From: Patella vulgata
Lineage: Eukaryota > Mollusca > Gastropoda > Patellidae
Direction: 5' to 3'
DNA length: 64,000 bases
Assembly: GCF_932274485.2 (NCBI RefSeq)
Contig: NC_065882.2
Span: 9,097,390 to 9,161,389, forward strand
Positions 44,265 through 55,327 of this stretch are shown one piece after another; within the stretch, counting starts at the first letter, position 1; each line of letters opens with the position of its first letter. A model generated the notes under the pieces. The model made no database searches, was not told the origin of the DNA, and saw only the letters and a list, made by a program, of their open reading frames with translations. The position numbers were made by a program, and so were the translations under genes.

Positions 44265-44968
44265 ACCAATTGGAGGCAGACCACCATTAAATTTCACCAT
44301 CTCGGTGTAGTTCGTCTATTTATAGCAATTCTCTCTCTATCTTCTTTTTCCCTTTTTGCATGCCCATTTTTGTTGATTTTTTGGTCTAGAATTAAAATTT
44401 TCTGCCAGGTTTTGGTAAATATTCATGATTTTGAGGCGGAAGGATAACAGAGGTTGGTTACGTGATATGTACGGCAACTAGTTACATGTTTTTAGTATGC
44501 TTCTTCAAGTTTGTGTATCTCAATATTTTGGTGGTCAGTCTCATACAAATTTTAGTGCAAAGATATGACCATTTGTTCCTCTGTCTGTAGTGAAAAGCAT
44601 TCAGCCAAACGAATATTTTGGGAAAACTTGAAGGTGGCCAAAGAGGCAAGAATTAACATTTAAGTCAATGGATAAATTTATGTGGTCTGCTTCCAGTAGC
44701 ACACCAATTCTATGCTGAGTTATTGCCCCTTTAACATTAATGCTGTAATAATCATTGGATTTATTCAAGTGGCGAGCCACATAGAGAAACCCTAAAGGAA
44801 TTTAGGCGTCACTTTTATATTGTTATTGCCATCAAATTTCGAAACGTTGAGTTTGTGAGATTTTATTCTCCACTAGCCAGAAGTAGTTCGGCTAAAGCAA
44901 TTCCTTTCTGCCTATGCACGATAATGAACTTCAACTTAATTAATTCGTTGTAGTCTAGGCAAAATACT
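44265..44968. other. Unassigned left flank of the BEL/Pao element
   Basis: No gene recognised. Confidence 0.3.
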
Positions 44969-44973
44969 CACAC

Positions 44974-46053
44974 TGTAACGGTAGTCGTGCGATAGACGAA
45001 GTGTTCCGATTGCTAACTTTGTCTACTGGCTGTTTGTCGGCTAATTTCCTATTAAAGGGAGAATTAATTGATGTTGTTTGTTGTTTCTCTTTAATTTTGC
45101 CTTTACGTCTTAAGCTTGTATAATATCATAGTTTATATATTATTAGTTTGAGTATTAAATATGTAGATATTTATTCAGGGAATCAAATTATGATTATAGG
45201 CATTTAGTTAAGTTTATTATGTTTACCTAATAAGCTTCCCTCAAAATACGTGGTCTTTCGTAGATCATCATGGCAGCCAAATGCATGAAATCGGGAAAGG
45301 GGTGAAGTCAAAAAGGTTATTACGTTTTATAAACACATAATTTATATATTTATAGTATGCTAATATGTTTATTGTATGTTTAAGTACATGTCAGTATTAT
45401 TGTGTGCTTTGCCAGGCAATGTTTTAGTCATATTAAGTCAGGTTTATAATTCGTGGAGACAGCGCTGTCGTCCGCTGTCGTCTGTCAGTGTCATCGTCCT
45501 TGGCCTTTGAACAGGGCTACGTATTGTTTACGTTGTGTTCATTGTTGTCATTAAAGTTAGTCAATCAGTACTGCATGGTAATCCGATGTATTTTTCTTAT
45601 TTCAGTTTTCACGTAATGTTTAGTGAAATCTTCAGAATGTACATGTAATATTCAGTGAAAGCTTCAGAATATAATATTCAGCATGTAATCAAGTATTATT
45701 CAGCATCGTCAGTAATGAGTAATATTCAGCCATGGTGTCTTCAGTATAATATGTAGCACGTTGATTATAATCAGAATTAAAAGAGGAATTCATCCGTATT
45801 CGAATTCTCTCATTAGGCTATGTAGGCCCATGCGTATGCGACCTGATTTGTGTAAGCTGATGTGTGAACTGTTTATATTTGTAGCTGTTATTTAATATAT
45901 AAAGTTTATTACATTGAAGAACTACACGTCGTTGTTTATATTTCGCTAAATGTTTCAGTGTAGAAAGCATTGACTTCAGAGTATTCGTCCGCAGAGCATC
46001 ATTCCTCTGTCAATATTATTTGGCTGCTTCAGCGATAGAGGCATGCTGTTACA
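44974..46053 (+). repeat. 5' LTR of the BEL/Pao element
   Basis: Begins TGTAACGGTAGTCG and ends GAGGCATGCTGTTACA. It matches the 3' LTR over its whole length. Confidence 0.97.
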
Positions 46054-46156
46054 GTGAAAACTTTATTCACATTCGTTTATAAGTAGGCGAACTTTTAATT
46101 CATTTGCGTTATATGAGTAGACACTTCATATCGCATACTGAGAAGAGACTGGTGTT

Positions 46157-49100
46157 ATGTATTCAGCAACTTTACCATTGACAATATTTCTAATAAGCAG
46201 TATATTATCGGTGATTTCGATTTCGGATAAATTATATACAAGTACAATGGCATCCGGTGGTAATGATACCTACAAGATAAAATCATCTCATCATTCTTCA
46301 TCAAAGAGATCTCTTCAAACACGAAGTGCTGCATCGCGGTCGCACTCTGTAAAAGCTGACATAGCTATTGAAGCTGCTGCACTTAAAGTAAAACTCAAAT
46401 ATCTAGAGGAAGAAACCAGGAAACAGTCAGAACTTACACGTATTCAGATGATACGAGATTTGGATATGGCGGAAGCTAAACTTCAAGCCTTAGATCAAGT
46501 TGAAAGAGAAGACAGTTGTGTCTTGACTGACAGTAGTGAATCTGATAAAAGCCGTCATAATACATGTAGTCACAATGCTCCTGAAATTAATGCGCGTCAA
46601 GATCGTCAACGTAATTTTGTACATGTACCTCTACCTACTGCTAATCAAGATGTAAATCAATATGTTCAAAGTTACATTAATAACATTCCTGACTCAAGAT
46701 ATTCGCCAACTGAAGTTTCAGTGGAAAATTGTGGTGGTAACATTAGTAACAATGAAACTTTATCATCAATTGCTAAAATGTTTGCAGAACAAGTTAATTT
46801 AAGTAAATTGCCAGCTCCTGAACCTATAATATTTTCTGGCGATCCATTGAAGTATCCAACATGGAAATCTGGGTTTCGTTCTTTGATAGAACACAAGAAT
46901 ATTCAACCGGTCGAAAAAATGTTTTATCTTAAAAAATATTTAAGTGGTGTTGCACGTGAATCCGTTGAGAGTTACTTTTTATTACAAACTGATAACGCCT
47001 TTGAAGATGCAAAGTCCTTATTAGAAGAAAGATTCGGTAATCCCTTTATTATTTCGCAAGCTTTTCGCGACAAGCTAGAAAGTTGGCCGAAGATATATCC
47101 TCGCGATGGTTTGGCACTTCGAAAATTTGCAGACTTTCTCAGACAGTGTGAATCTGGTATGAACTCTATTGATAGTCTTAAAGTTCTCGATGATCCACGA
47201 GAAAATAAGAAACTTTTGATTAAGTTACCAGATTATTTAGTCAATTGTTGGGCTCGTATCGTGCACGACTATAAGCAGAAATATCAGCAGTTTCCTCCCT
47301 TTAGGGAATTTGTAAAATATTTATCAAGAGAGGCAGATATCGCTTGCGATCCAGTTACGTCCTGTAGTTATAAGTCAAACTCAAATCGAAGTAATCCATA
47401 TGAACCTAGGAGAGCTGCAACGGCTCATGCTTTGGAAACTCGTGAAAATCGTCAGTTTAATCGCTCCGAACGAAAACCGTGTACCGTTTGTAAAGGTCAG
47501 CATCACTTGGACACATGTTCTGAATTTTTAAAGAAGAATTTGAAAGATAGAAAGGAGTACATTGCAAATAATCGCCTGTGTTTTGGCTGTTTAAGCTCGG
47601 GTCACATGTCAGTATTTTGTCGAAGCAGATTGTGGTGTAATATCTGTCATAAAAGGCACCCAACTTCTCTTCATGGTGATGTTCCGGAAAGAAACGATCC
47701 AGTTGCAAGGTCTTCCGTTGCGCATAGTATTAAAGTTGACTGGTACGACGTTGGTAATAAAAGCGCAATGATTGTACCTGTGTGGATATCCTTTGAAGAC
47801 AGAGAACGTTTAGTTTATGCATTGCTTGATACTCAGTCGGACAATACTTTTGTTTTAGACACTTTGTTAGATTCTCTTGGTGTTGATGGACAACAAATCC
47901 AGCTTTCACTTTCAACAATGACTGCTGAAAATCAGATAATAAATAGTCGTAAAGTTCCGGGTTTGTGTGTTCGAGGATATGACAGTAATATAATCATCAA
48001 TCTACCTCCAGTTTATTCCAGAAGAATAATGCCGGCGAATAGAAGTCATATTCCTAATTCCGACATGGCTAGACGTTGGCCTCACTTACACTGTATAGCA
48101 GATCAACTTCCTCCTATTCTGAATTGCGAGATTGCCCTTTTAATAGGTTATAATTGTCCTAAAGCTCTTACACCTAGAGAAGTAATACCTCATTCGGGAA
48201 ATGGTCCTTACGCCCAGAGAACTGACTTAGGATGGGGTGTAGTTGGCATTATAGATCAATGTGCGTCAGAAAATTTGGATTCAATAGGCTGTAGTAGTCA
48301 GACATTTCAAGTTCGAACATCATGTAATAATAAATCAGAACAATCACTAACTTCAAGTGATATTGTTGTTTCCTTTAAAACACACATCCGAGAAATTATT
48401 AATCCTGTTGACATACTGAAAATGATGGAGATAGACTTCAGTGATCGTAATAATAATGACTCTGGTTGTTCTCATGAAGATAATCAATTTGTACTTAAGA
48501 TGAACTCATCAATTCGCTTAAATGAAAACAGTCATTATGAAATGCCTTTACCTTTCCGTGGATCTAAACCAACGCTTCCGAATAATCGCATTGTGGCAGA
48601 AAATCGTTTGACACCTTTGGTAAATCGTTTTACAAAAGACATAAATTTTAAGCAAGATTACAGTAAATTCATGAATGAGATTATCGAAAAGAATTACGCC
48701 GAACCGATTTCTGCGCATGAACTTTGTAATATTGGACAGATTTGGTATATACCACATCATGCAGTTTATCATGCAAAAAAGCCTGGTAAAATTCGAGTCG
48801 TTTTCGACTGTAATTCGAAATTTAAGGATGTTTCGCTTAATGATCATTTGTTAAATGGGTCCGATCTAACCAATAGTTTGTTCGGTGTATTATGTCGATT
48901 TAGAATGGAGAATGTAGCCATTATCTGTGATATTGAGCAAATGTTCTACCAGTTTAATGTGGAAAAACAAGATCGTGATTTTCTCAGATTTTTATGGTGG
49001 AATAAGGGAGATGATAAGCCTGCCGATTTCAGAATGACTGTGCATTTATTTGGTGCTACCTCGTCACCAGGTTGTGCGAACTTTGGGCTAAAGCAAGCTG

Positions 49101-50488
49101 CAAATGATTTTGAAATGGAATTTGGATCAGAAGCTGCTAATTTCGTGCGAAATAATTTCTATGTTGATGATGGTTTGTTGTCAGTCAAAACTGACGAAGA
49201 AGCAATTTCGCTGATTGAAAATACCAAAAAACTGTTAGCCAAGTGCGGATTGAGACTTCATAAATTTTTGTCAAATTCTAACACAGTGATCGAATCAGTT
49301 CCGGTTGTGGATCGTGCAAAGGTTCTTCAGAATCATGACCTTTTCTTCGAAGATTCACCTGTTGAGAGATGTCTTGGTTTACAGTGGTGCATTGAATCCG
49401 ACACTTTTCAGTTTCGTATATGTCTCAAAGATCAGCCACTCACCAGACGTGGAATTTTGTCAACTGTTTCCTCGATCTATGATCCGTTAGGACTTATTTC
49501 GCCAGTTATTTTAGTTGGTAAACAAATCTTGCAGGAACTCTGTAGAGCTCATAACGATTGGGACAGTGACATTCCGGATATATTGAGATTCCAATGGGAA
49601 AAATGGAGATCTAGCTTATCTCAACTTGCAGACGTGAAAATAGAACGTTGTTATAAACCCAAAGACTTTGGTGATATTGTGGTAAATGAATTACATCATT
49701 TTTCAGACGCGTCAACGTTCGGTTACGGACAATGTTCGTATTTGAGATTGATTGACAATAATAGCAATGTATCTTGTTCATTAGTAATGAGTAAATCTCG
49801 AGTGACACCTCTTAAACCAATAACAATTCCCCGTTTAGAATTAGCTGCAGCTTTAGTGTCGGTAAGAGTTAGTTTGCAGTTAAGACGTGAATTGAACTAT
49901 AGTAATTTAACTGAAGTATTTTGGTCAGATAGTAAAGTAGTGTTAGGTTATATTAACAATGATGCAAGAAGATTTCAAATGTTCGTTGCGAATCGTATAC
50001 AGCAGATACGAGAGTCAAGTAATCCTACTCAGTGGAGGTACATTAAATCGAAAGATAATTTAGCAGATCTAGCATCAAGGGGCGTTACTGCAGAAGAGCT
50101 CAATGCGACTAAATGGTTCATCGGACCAGACTTTTTATGGAAATCACAATTACCTAGTACATCTGACAATCCTGAAGAAATGCATGTAAATATATCTTCT
50201 GATGATCCTGAACTTAAGAAGGTACAGAGTTTAGCTACAAATGCAAAACCATGTTTTGAACTTTCTCGTTTGAATCACATTTCAGACTGGTTTAAAGCCA
50301 AACGAGTGATAGCCTTATGTTTAAGATTTAAAGCAATATTGCTCAGTAAAGATAAAGATAATCATGTGCGAACTGTCAAACTTTTAGTTGGTGATAAGAA
50401 GCTTAATGCGAAAGGGAAACGTGTCTATCCGAGAAGTGTTCTTGAACGTCCTATTCAGAAACTGATATTAATTTTGGAACATGAGTAA
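46157..50488 (+). CDS. BEL/Pao gag-pol polyprotein region (fossil)
   Basis: A single frame of 1443 codons. The first ATG gives a hydrophobic N-terminus; an in-frame ATG about 30 codons later (MASGGNDTYK) is another possible start. A coiled, charged segment is followed by the gag-like DUF1759 region around residues 215-320 (FSGDPLKYPTWK). Cysteine/histidine knuckles lie around 430-500 (CFGCLSSGHMSVFC). The aspartic protease region has ALLDTQSDNTFV near 552. The reverse transcriptase has RVVFDCN, a DIEQMFYQF stretch and catalytic YVDDGLL near 1003. An RNase H-like region follows (HHFSDAS, IPRLELAAAL). This order is specific to BEL/Pao rather than Gypsy or Copia. It is an element gene, not a host gene. 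Confidence 0.93.
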   Translation: MYSATLPLTIFLISSILSVISISDKLYTSTMASGGNDTYKIKSSHHSSSKRSLQTRSAASRSHSVKADIAIEAAALKVKLKYLEEETRKQSELTRIQMIRDLDMAEAKLQALDQVEREDSCVLTDSSESDKSRHNTCSHNAPEINARQDRQRNFVHVPLPTANQDVNQYVQSYINNIPDSRYSPTEVSVENCGGNISNNETLSSIAKMFAEQVNLSKLPAPEPIIFSGDPLKYPTWKSGFRSLIEHKNIQPVEKMFYLKKYLSGVARESVESYFLLQTDNAFEDAKSLLEERFGNPFIISQAFRDKLESWPKIYPRDGLALRKFADFLRQCESGMNSIDSLKVLDDPRENKKLLIKLPDYLVNCWARIVHDYKQKYQQFPPFREFVKYLSREADIACDPVTSCSYKSNSNRSNPYEPRRAATAHALETRENRQFNRSERKPCTVCKGQHHLDTCSEFLKKNLKDRKEYIANNRLCFGCLSSGHMSVFCRSRLWCNICHKRHPTSLHGDVPERNDPVARSSVAHSIKVDWYDVGNKSAMIVPVWISFEDRERLVYALLDTQSDNTFVLDTLLDSLGVDGQQIQLSLSTMTAENQIINSRKVPGLCVRGYDSNIIINLPPVYSRRIMPANRSHIPNSDMARRWPHLHCIADQLPPILNCEIALLIGYNCPKALTPREVIPHSGNGPYAQRTDLGWGVVGIIDQCASENLDSIGCSSQTFQVRTSCNNKSEQSLTSSDIVVSFKTHIREIINPVDILKMMEIDFSDRNNNDSGCSHEDNQFVLKMNSSIRLNENSHYEMPLPFRGSKPTLPNNRIVAENRLTPLVNRFTKDINFKQDYSKFMNEIIEKNYAEPISAHELCNIGQIWYIPHHAVYHAKKPGKIRVVFDCNSKFKDVSLNDHLLNGSDLTNSLFGVLCRFRMENVAIICDIEQMFYQFNVEKQDRDFLRFLWWNKGDDKPADFRMTVHLFGATSSPGCANFGLKQAANDFEMEFGSEAANFVRNNFYVDDGLLSVKTDEEAISLIENTKKLLAKCGLRLHKFLSNSNTVIESVPVVDRAKVLQNHDLFFEDSPVERCLGLQWCIESDTFQFRICLKDQPLTRRGILSTVSSIYDPLGLISPVILVGKQILQELCRAHNDWDSDIPDILRFQWEKWRSSLSQLADVKIERCYKPKDFGDIVVNELHHFSDASTFGYGQCSYLRLIDNNSNVSCSLVMSKSRVTPLKPITIPRLELAAALVSVRVSLQLRRELNYSNLTEVFWSDSKVVLGYINNDARRFQMFVANRIQQIRESSNPTQWRYIKSKDNLADLASRGVTAEELNATKWFIGPDFLWKSQLPSTSDNPEEMHVNISSDDPELKKVQSLATNAKPCFELSRLNHISDWFKAKRVIALCLRFKAILLSKDKDNHVRTVKLLVGDKKLNAKGKRVYPRSVLERPIQKLILILEHE

Positions 50489-50638
50489 ACCGGGATTCCC
50501 CATCGAGGAGCCACAGACTTTCAGTAGAACTATCAAACTGTTATGCTTAACCGTTTAGTTATTTGGTTTACTTTTATATCTCTGCTTTTTCTTTGTTCGT
50601 AGATTAATTGAAAATTAGTTCCTAATTTTGGGGAGCCA

Positions 50639-51718
50639 TGTAACGGTAGTCGTGCGATAGACGAAGTGTTCCGATTGCTAACTTTGTCTACTGGCTGTTT
50701 GTCGGCTAATTTCCTATTAAAGGGAGAATTAATTGATGTTGTTTGTTGTTTCTCTTTAATTTTGCCTTTACGTCTTAAGCTTGTATAATATCATAGTTTA
50801 TATATTATTAGTTTGAGTATTAAATATGTAGATATTTATTCAGGGAATCAAATTATGATTATAGGCATTTAGTTAAGTTTATTATGTTTACCTAATAAGC
50901 TTCCCTCAAAATACGTGGTCTTTCGTAGATCATCATGGCAGCCAAATGCATGAAATCGGGAAAGGGGTGAAGTCAAAAAGGTTATTACGTTTTATAAACA
51001 CATAATTTATATATTTATAGTATGCTAATATGTTTATTGTATGTTTAAGTACATGTCAGTATTATTGTGTGCTTTGCCAGGCAATGTTTTAGTCATATTA
51101 AGTCAGGTTTATAATTCGTGGAGACAGCGCTGTCGTCCGCTGTCGTCTGTCAGTGTCATCGTCCTTGGCCTTTGAACAGGGCTACGTATTGTTTACGTTG
51201 TGTTCATTGTTGTCATTAAAGTTAGTCAATCAGTACTGCATGGTAATCCGATGTATTTTTCTTATTTCAGTTTTCACGTAATGTTTAGTGAAATCTTCAG
51301 AATGTACATGTAATATTCAGTGAAAGCTTCAGAATATAATATTCAGCATGTAATCAAGTATTATTCAGCATCGTCAGTAATGAGTAATATTCAGCCATGG
51401 TGTCTTCAGTATAATATGTAGCACGTTGATTATAATCAGAATTAAAAGAGGAATTCATCCGTATTCGAATTCTCTCATTAGGCTATGTAGGCCCATGCGT
51501 ATGCGACCTGATTTGTGTAAGCTGATGTGTGAACTGTTTATATTTGTAGCTGTTATTTAATATATAAAGTTTATTACATTGAAGAACTACACGTCATTGT
51601 TTATATTTCGCTAAATGTTTCAGTGTAGAAAGCATTGACTTCAGAGTATTCGTCCGCAGAGCATCATTCCTCTGTCAATATTATTTGGCTGCTTCAGCGA
51701 TAGAGGCATGCTGTTACA
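50639..51718 (+). repeat. 3' LTR of the BEL/Pao element
   Basis: Same 1080 bp as the 5' LTR with one base difference noticed; followed by the CACAC target duplication. Confidence 0.97.
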
Positions 51719-51723
51719 CACAC

Positions 51724-52058
51724 CACTTATTCATTTAGAAGTGTTTTGGTACCAAACTGTAAAGGAACTGCCCCTGTGGATCATATTCCAAATCTACCTA
51801 GGACAATGGTTCACATGAAACACATTAGCGGCACACCTGGCTAAAAATATATGAAAAATATTTGAATTTTGCGAAATAAAAACTTGGCAAGTCATAGATG
51901 GCATACAACCATAGACACACAGAATGACTAAAACTAAATAAAGAAAAACATAGCTATGAACTTCCCAGTAGACTCAATTGAATCACATGGTTTTAGGCAT
52001 TTTCCAAGTGTGCCGTTTAAAATTCCACGGCACACTAGTTGAGAATCGCTGACCTAGG
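51724..52058. other. Possible end of a non-autonomous hAT element
   Basis: The segment ends CACACTAGTTGAGAATCGCTG. In reverse this reads CAGCGATTCTCAACTAGTG, like the CAG-NN-TTCTCAA termini of some hAT elements. A GCGGCACACCTGG piece near 51829 echoes the GGCACACTAG piece. The opposite end and an 8-bp duplication were not found. Confidence 0.3.
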
Positions 52059-52329
52059 GGTTTGAAAGTTATCGACGTTACGCGATACCATTCGAAATGC
52101 AATAAATTACCACCAAAACTTTCGCCAGGATGCGTCACAGGCTTATATGACGCCACACAATTTTCACCGTGGAAACCAAGTGCGATTTGTCCGAATGAAT
52201 TTTCACAAATCCAGCGTATGAACCAGACATTAATACTTTCTCATTCGTTATTTTTCTCAAGAGCAGACGGAGTCTATCTAATAATGGGATCAAATCAAAT
52301 CATTCACGTTTCAGCTAGAGCCTTTGTTT

Positions 52330-52566
52330 GTGCAGAACGGAGGGCCTGACAAGGACAGCTGTCTAGTCCTTCGGATGAGACGAAAAACCGAGGTCCCGTG
52401 TATATATTGGAATGCACGTAAAAAATCCCTTGGCAGTTGGAATTCGATATAAGAGTAGGCGATAGTGCCGCTGCCCGGGCAAAATTTCCCTCATAGCACA
52501 CTGTATGGCGTATGCCCGTCTTCATTAGCCCAGTATAGGAGTAGGACGTTAAACCCCATTTCATTC
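52330..52566 (+). mobile_element. SINE-A copy, 5' truncated, recent
   Basis: GAACGGAGGGCCTGACAAGG to GACGTTAAACCCCATTTCAT. It sits in repeat R at CCTTTGTT. Confidence 0.88.
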
Positions 52567-52810
52567 TTTTTATATTGTTTTTCACATTTAGACGATTTCC
52601 ATTCCACGGGGCAGCAAATGGTAAGAGATTGCACAGTCCTTGTCTATTTCAGTCAACATATTATAGGTGATTCAATGACCAAACTGGCGACCCTTTGCAC
52701 TATCAACTCAACAAAGTAAGTAAAAGGCCATATTGTTAAATCAGGGCTACCAGAGGATTAAAACATACCTGGATTTCAATTTTGTTGCATCTGAGAATCA
52801 CATTTTTATA

Positions 52811-53150
52811 CCAAAACTATACAGTTATATGGGACAACAATCACTGGTTTATTATACACAAGCACGACGTTTCGATAAGTATTCTCTTATCGTTATCAAG
52901 CACAATGACATTTAGTAAACTTGAGGGTCTATATATATGTACGAATATATTTCCCTTCTAGTTTACTAAGCTGGCGTACACACTTAACTGCCTCATAGAC
53001 CCTCAAGTTTACTAAATGTCATTGTGCTTGATAACGATAAGAGAATACTTATCGAAACGTCGTGCTTGTGTATAATAAACCAGTGATTGTTGTCCCATAT
53101 AACTGTATAGTTTTGTTATGTTTCCAATTGCTAAATGCCACTAAAGGATT
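52811..53150. mobile_element. 340-bp insertion built on a perfect 121-bp inverted repeat
   Basis: Arms 52812-52932 and 52995-53115 are exact reverse complements over all 121 bases, with a 62-bp spacer. After the right arm come 35 bases of single-copy tail. The whole insert is flanked by ACATTTTTATA at 52800-52810 and 53151-53161, and the uninterrupted site is at about 13696 in the other copy of repeat R. Each arm contains a smaller stem CGATAAG...CTTATCG followed by AAACGTCG. An 11-bp duplication and inverted terminal modules would fit a Penelope-like terminal fragment, but this is inference. Confidence 0.9.
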
Positions 53151-53622
53151 ACATTTTTATACGTCTACACGACCGCCATTTAATAATGTAATTAAAGAGC
53201 TAATAACACTCTTGCTAGCTTGACAGCTCCAGAAAATAAAAAAATACCCTTATTCTAAGTACTAGATGTGTTAGTGTTCTACCTGTTGTGTAAATTATCC
53301 ATTACATCCTATTTTACTTGTCCAGAGGGTTCGAAAATATTTTTAAATCCAAGTCACATTTGAAAAGCTTTACGTCAGGCTTTTTCTAAATCATATAGTT
53401 GAATTTTTCCAATTTTTTGAATTAGGTGTTTTATGATGAAATTTGTATCATCAATTAATTGGAATATTGTAAAATAGTACAATTTGTTGACCAGAATAAA
53501 GATTGGGACATATTATTCAGTTACAACAAGAGTGGTATTGAGCCTTTAAATGATAGCCACGTAAAACGTGGAATACGCCCACACAGCAGCTGCAACCTAT
53601 CCGAAAGGACAACTTGGATGTT

Positions 53623-53692
53623 GAGCAAATTTGATAAGGATGTAGGCTCCCTGAAGAGAGCAAATTTGATAAGGATGTAGGCTCCCTGAAGA
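53623..53692. repeat. 35-bp tandem duplication in repeat R
   Basis: 53623-53657 is repeated at 53658-53692; the other copy of repeat R has it once. Confidence 0.9.
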
Positions 53693-53876
53693 AAGCTAAT
53701 CTGTTAAAATCTCCCCCCCCCCCCTATTGTGTTCACACAGTTTCCGGCAAAAAAGGATAACCCAGGAACGGAAGGCTGTGGATCTTACATTATGCTTTTT
53801 AGAGCCAAAATCCATAATTGCCTGAGCGTGGTATGCACCATAAACAATAGGGGCCATCCTTGTGGTATAAGGAATA

Positions 53877-55175
53877 CGAGGGGTGATTGATAAGTAGTGA
53901 ACCTCGATTAGAAAACCGTGCAACACAATGATACCACGTTTTGCACGTGCACTATTATGTTCCTCGGGCTCTGTCACAAACTTTCATCACATTCGGTTAA
54001 ACTGTTTGGTTGTGACAGGTCATAACAATCAGGTAGGGTCTGTTGTTATCAGAAAATGGACCATATCGAGGCGAGAACTGTGATTAAGTATCTGCATAAA
54101 AAAGGGTCTAACATCGAAAGCCATACATGATGATATGGTTGAGACATTAGGAGATGATGCTCCTTCATATGCCACACTTCAAAGGTCGTCAGTTGAATCC
54201 AAGCGTGGCCGAGACAGCATTGAAGACGAACCACGCCCTGGTCAACCAAATTTGTGTCAACACCTGAAATGGTACGAAAAATCCATGATCTGATAATGAA
54301 TGACCGGCGAGTTACTGAACGATTCATAGCTGGAGTAATTGGTATTAGCAAGGAGAGAGTTCATTCTATTATCACTGAAACTTTGGAAATGACAAAGGTT
54401 TCAGCACGATGGGTGCCAAAGCTTTTGACGCCTGATCAAAAGCGTTCAAGACACATCATGTCAGAAGAGAATCTAGCCTTATTTGAAACCGATCCTGACC
54501 GCTTCCTAAAACAAATTGTTACTATGGATGAAACTTAGGTCCACCACTTTCAGGCAGAAACAAAAGAGCAGCCAAAACAGTGGAAACATGTGACGTCGCC
54601 TACCCCAAAGAAGGCAAAGAGCGTTTCATCGGCAGGAAAGATGACGGACTCAGTATTCTGGGATTCTGATGGTGTTTTCATGGTGGATTACCTCCAAAAG
54701 GGTCAAACAATTAACGGTAGATACTATGCAACACTTATAAGGCAGTTGAGGCAAGAAATTAAGACCAAAAAACGATTAAAGCTAAACAAAGGTGTGATTT
54801 TCCAGCAGGACAATCCGCCAGTGCACAAATCAGCTGTTTCCAAGTCAGCAATCTATGACTGTGGTTTTCAACTTCTTCAGCATCCACCCTACTCTCCTGA
54901 TTTAGCTCCCTCGGACTTCTATCTGTTTCCTGTTCTGAAGAAATGTCTTTCCTTCCAGTAGGCATTTCCCGTCTGACACTGACGTCATTGGCGCTATGGA
55001 TAATTTTGTTACACACCCAAGACAAAGACTTCCACAGAACTGGAATAAAGGCTCTGCAACACCGATGGCAGAAGTGTATTACATTGAAGGTGGACTATGT
55101 TGAAAAATAAATGCATTTGATTTGAATTTCTTGTTTCTTTCTGTGTTAGATTCACTACTTATCAATCACCCCTCG
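53877..55175 (+). mobile_element. Mariner DNA transposon, 1299 bp
   Basis: Terminal inverted repeats start CGAGGGGTGATTGATAAGTA and match for 25 bases (53877-53901 and 55151-55175). The left flank is GGAATA and the right flank CAAGTATGC. The empty copy at about 15085 reads GGAATAAGTATGC, so the target TA was duplicated and the right copy has since become CA. The element encodes one broken D,D34D transposase. Confidence 0.96.
54056..55110 (+). pseudogene. Mariner transposase (D,D34D), broken
   Basis: The ATG at 54056 begins MDHIEARTVIKYLHKKG and is soon frame-shifted. The DNA-binding region continues in other frames (GDDAPSYATLQR, then from 54254 STPEMVRKIHDLIMNDRRVT). The catalytic core is present: first Asp in TMDET (54527), second in FQQDNPPVHK (54809), third in SPDLAPSDF (54914), with 34 residues between the last two, as in mariner. 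The Trp codon after MDET is a stop (TAG at 54536-54538), and another stop follows CLSFQ. The product is therefore inactive. WVPKLLTPDQK and WDSDGVFMVDYLQKG are family-typical motifs; the subfamily was not assigned. Confidence 0.93.
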
Positions 55176-55177
55176 CA

Positions 55178-55323
55178 AGTATGCAAAGTTTCAAGTCAAT
55201 CCATTAAGAATTGTGCCCTGTAGGCGACCCACAGACACACAAATACCGACATACACACACACGGGCGACGGCAATGTACCTCCACATTATAAATGTTCAC
55301 AAAAAATTGTTTTGATCCATTCA
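55178..55323 (+). repeat. Dispersed repeat G, right part after mariner
   Basis: Continues AGTATGCAAAGTTTCAAG, GAATTGTGCCCTGTAGGCG and CGGGCGACGGCAATGTACC, as at 15090-15180. It is followed by GTTCACAAAAAATTGTTTTG, which also occurs at about 16488. Confidence 0.8.
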
Positions 55324-55327
55324 TTAA

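Larger units (their letters stand above)
44974..51718 (+). mobile_element. BEL/Pao LTR retrotransposon, young insertion
   Basis: 6.7-kb unit with two 1080-bp LTRs (TGTAAC...GTTACA) and a 5-bp target duplication CACAC at 44969-44973 and 51719-51723. By eye the LTRs differ at a single base, so the insertion is very recent. Between them is one long frame with gag, protease, reverse transcriptase and RNase H parts. Not every pol part known from the family was recognised, so I treat it as a fossil that is probably not self-sufficient. A purine-rich GGGGAG stretch lies just before the second LTR; a primer-binding site was not identified. Confidence 0.95.
52250..53692 (+). repeat. Dispersed repeat R, copy 2, with three insertions
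   Basis: Aligned by eye with 13376-13860, it is interrupted by a SINE-A (52330-52566), by the inverted-repeat insertion (52811-53150) and by about 350 bp of unassigned sequence (53200-53545). Confidence 0.8.

Noticed and set aside
52812-53115. Reading the inverted repeat as a simple MITE with a DNA-transposon origin
   Set aside because: The flanking duplication is 11 bp and a 35-base tail lies outside the right arm but inside the duplication, so the arms are not the termini. This fits a retro-type insertion better, although it is not proven.
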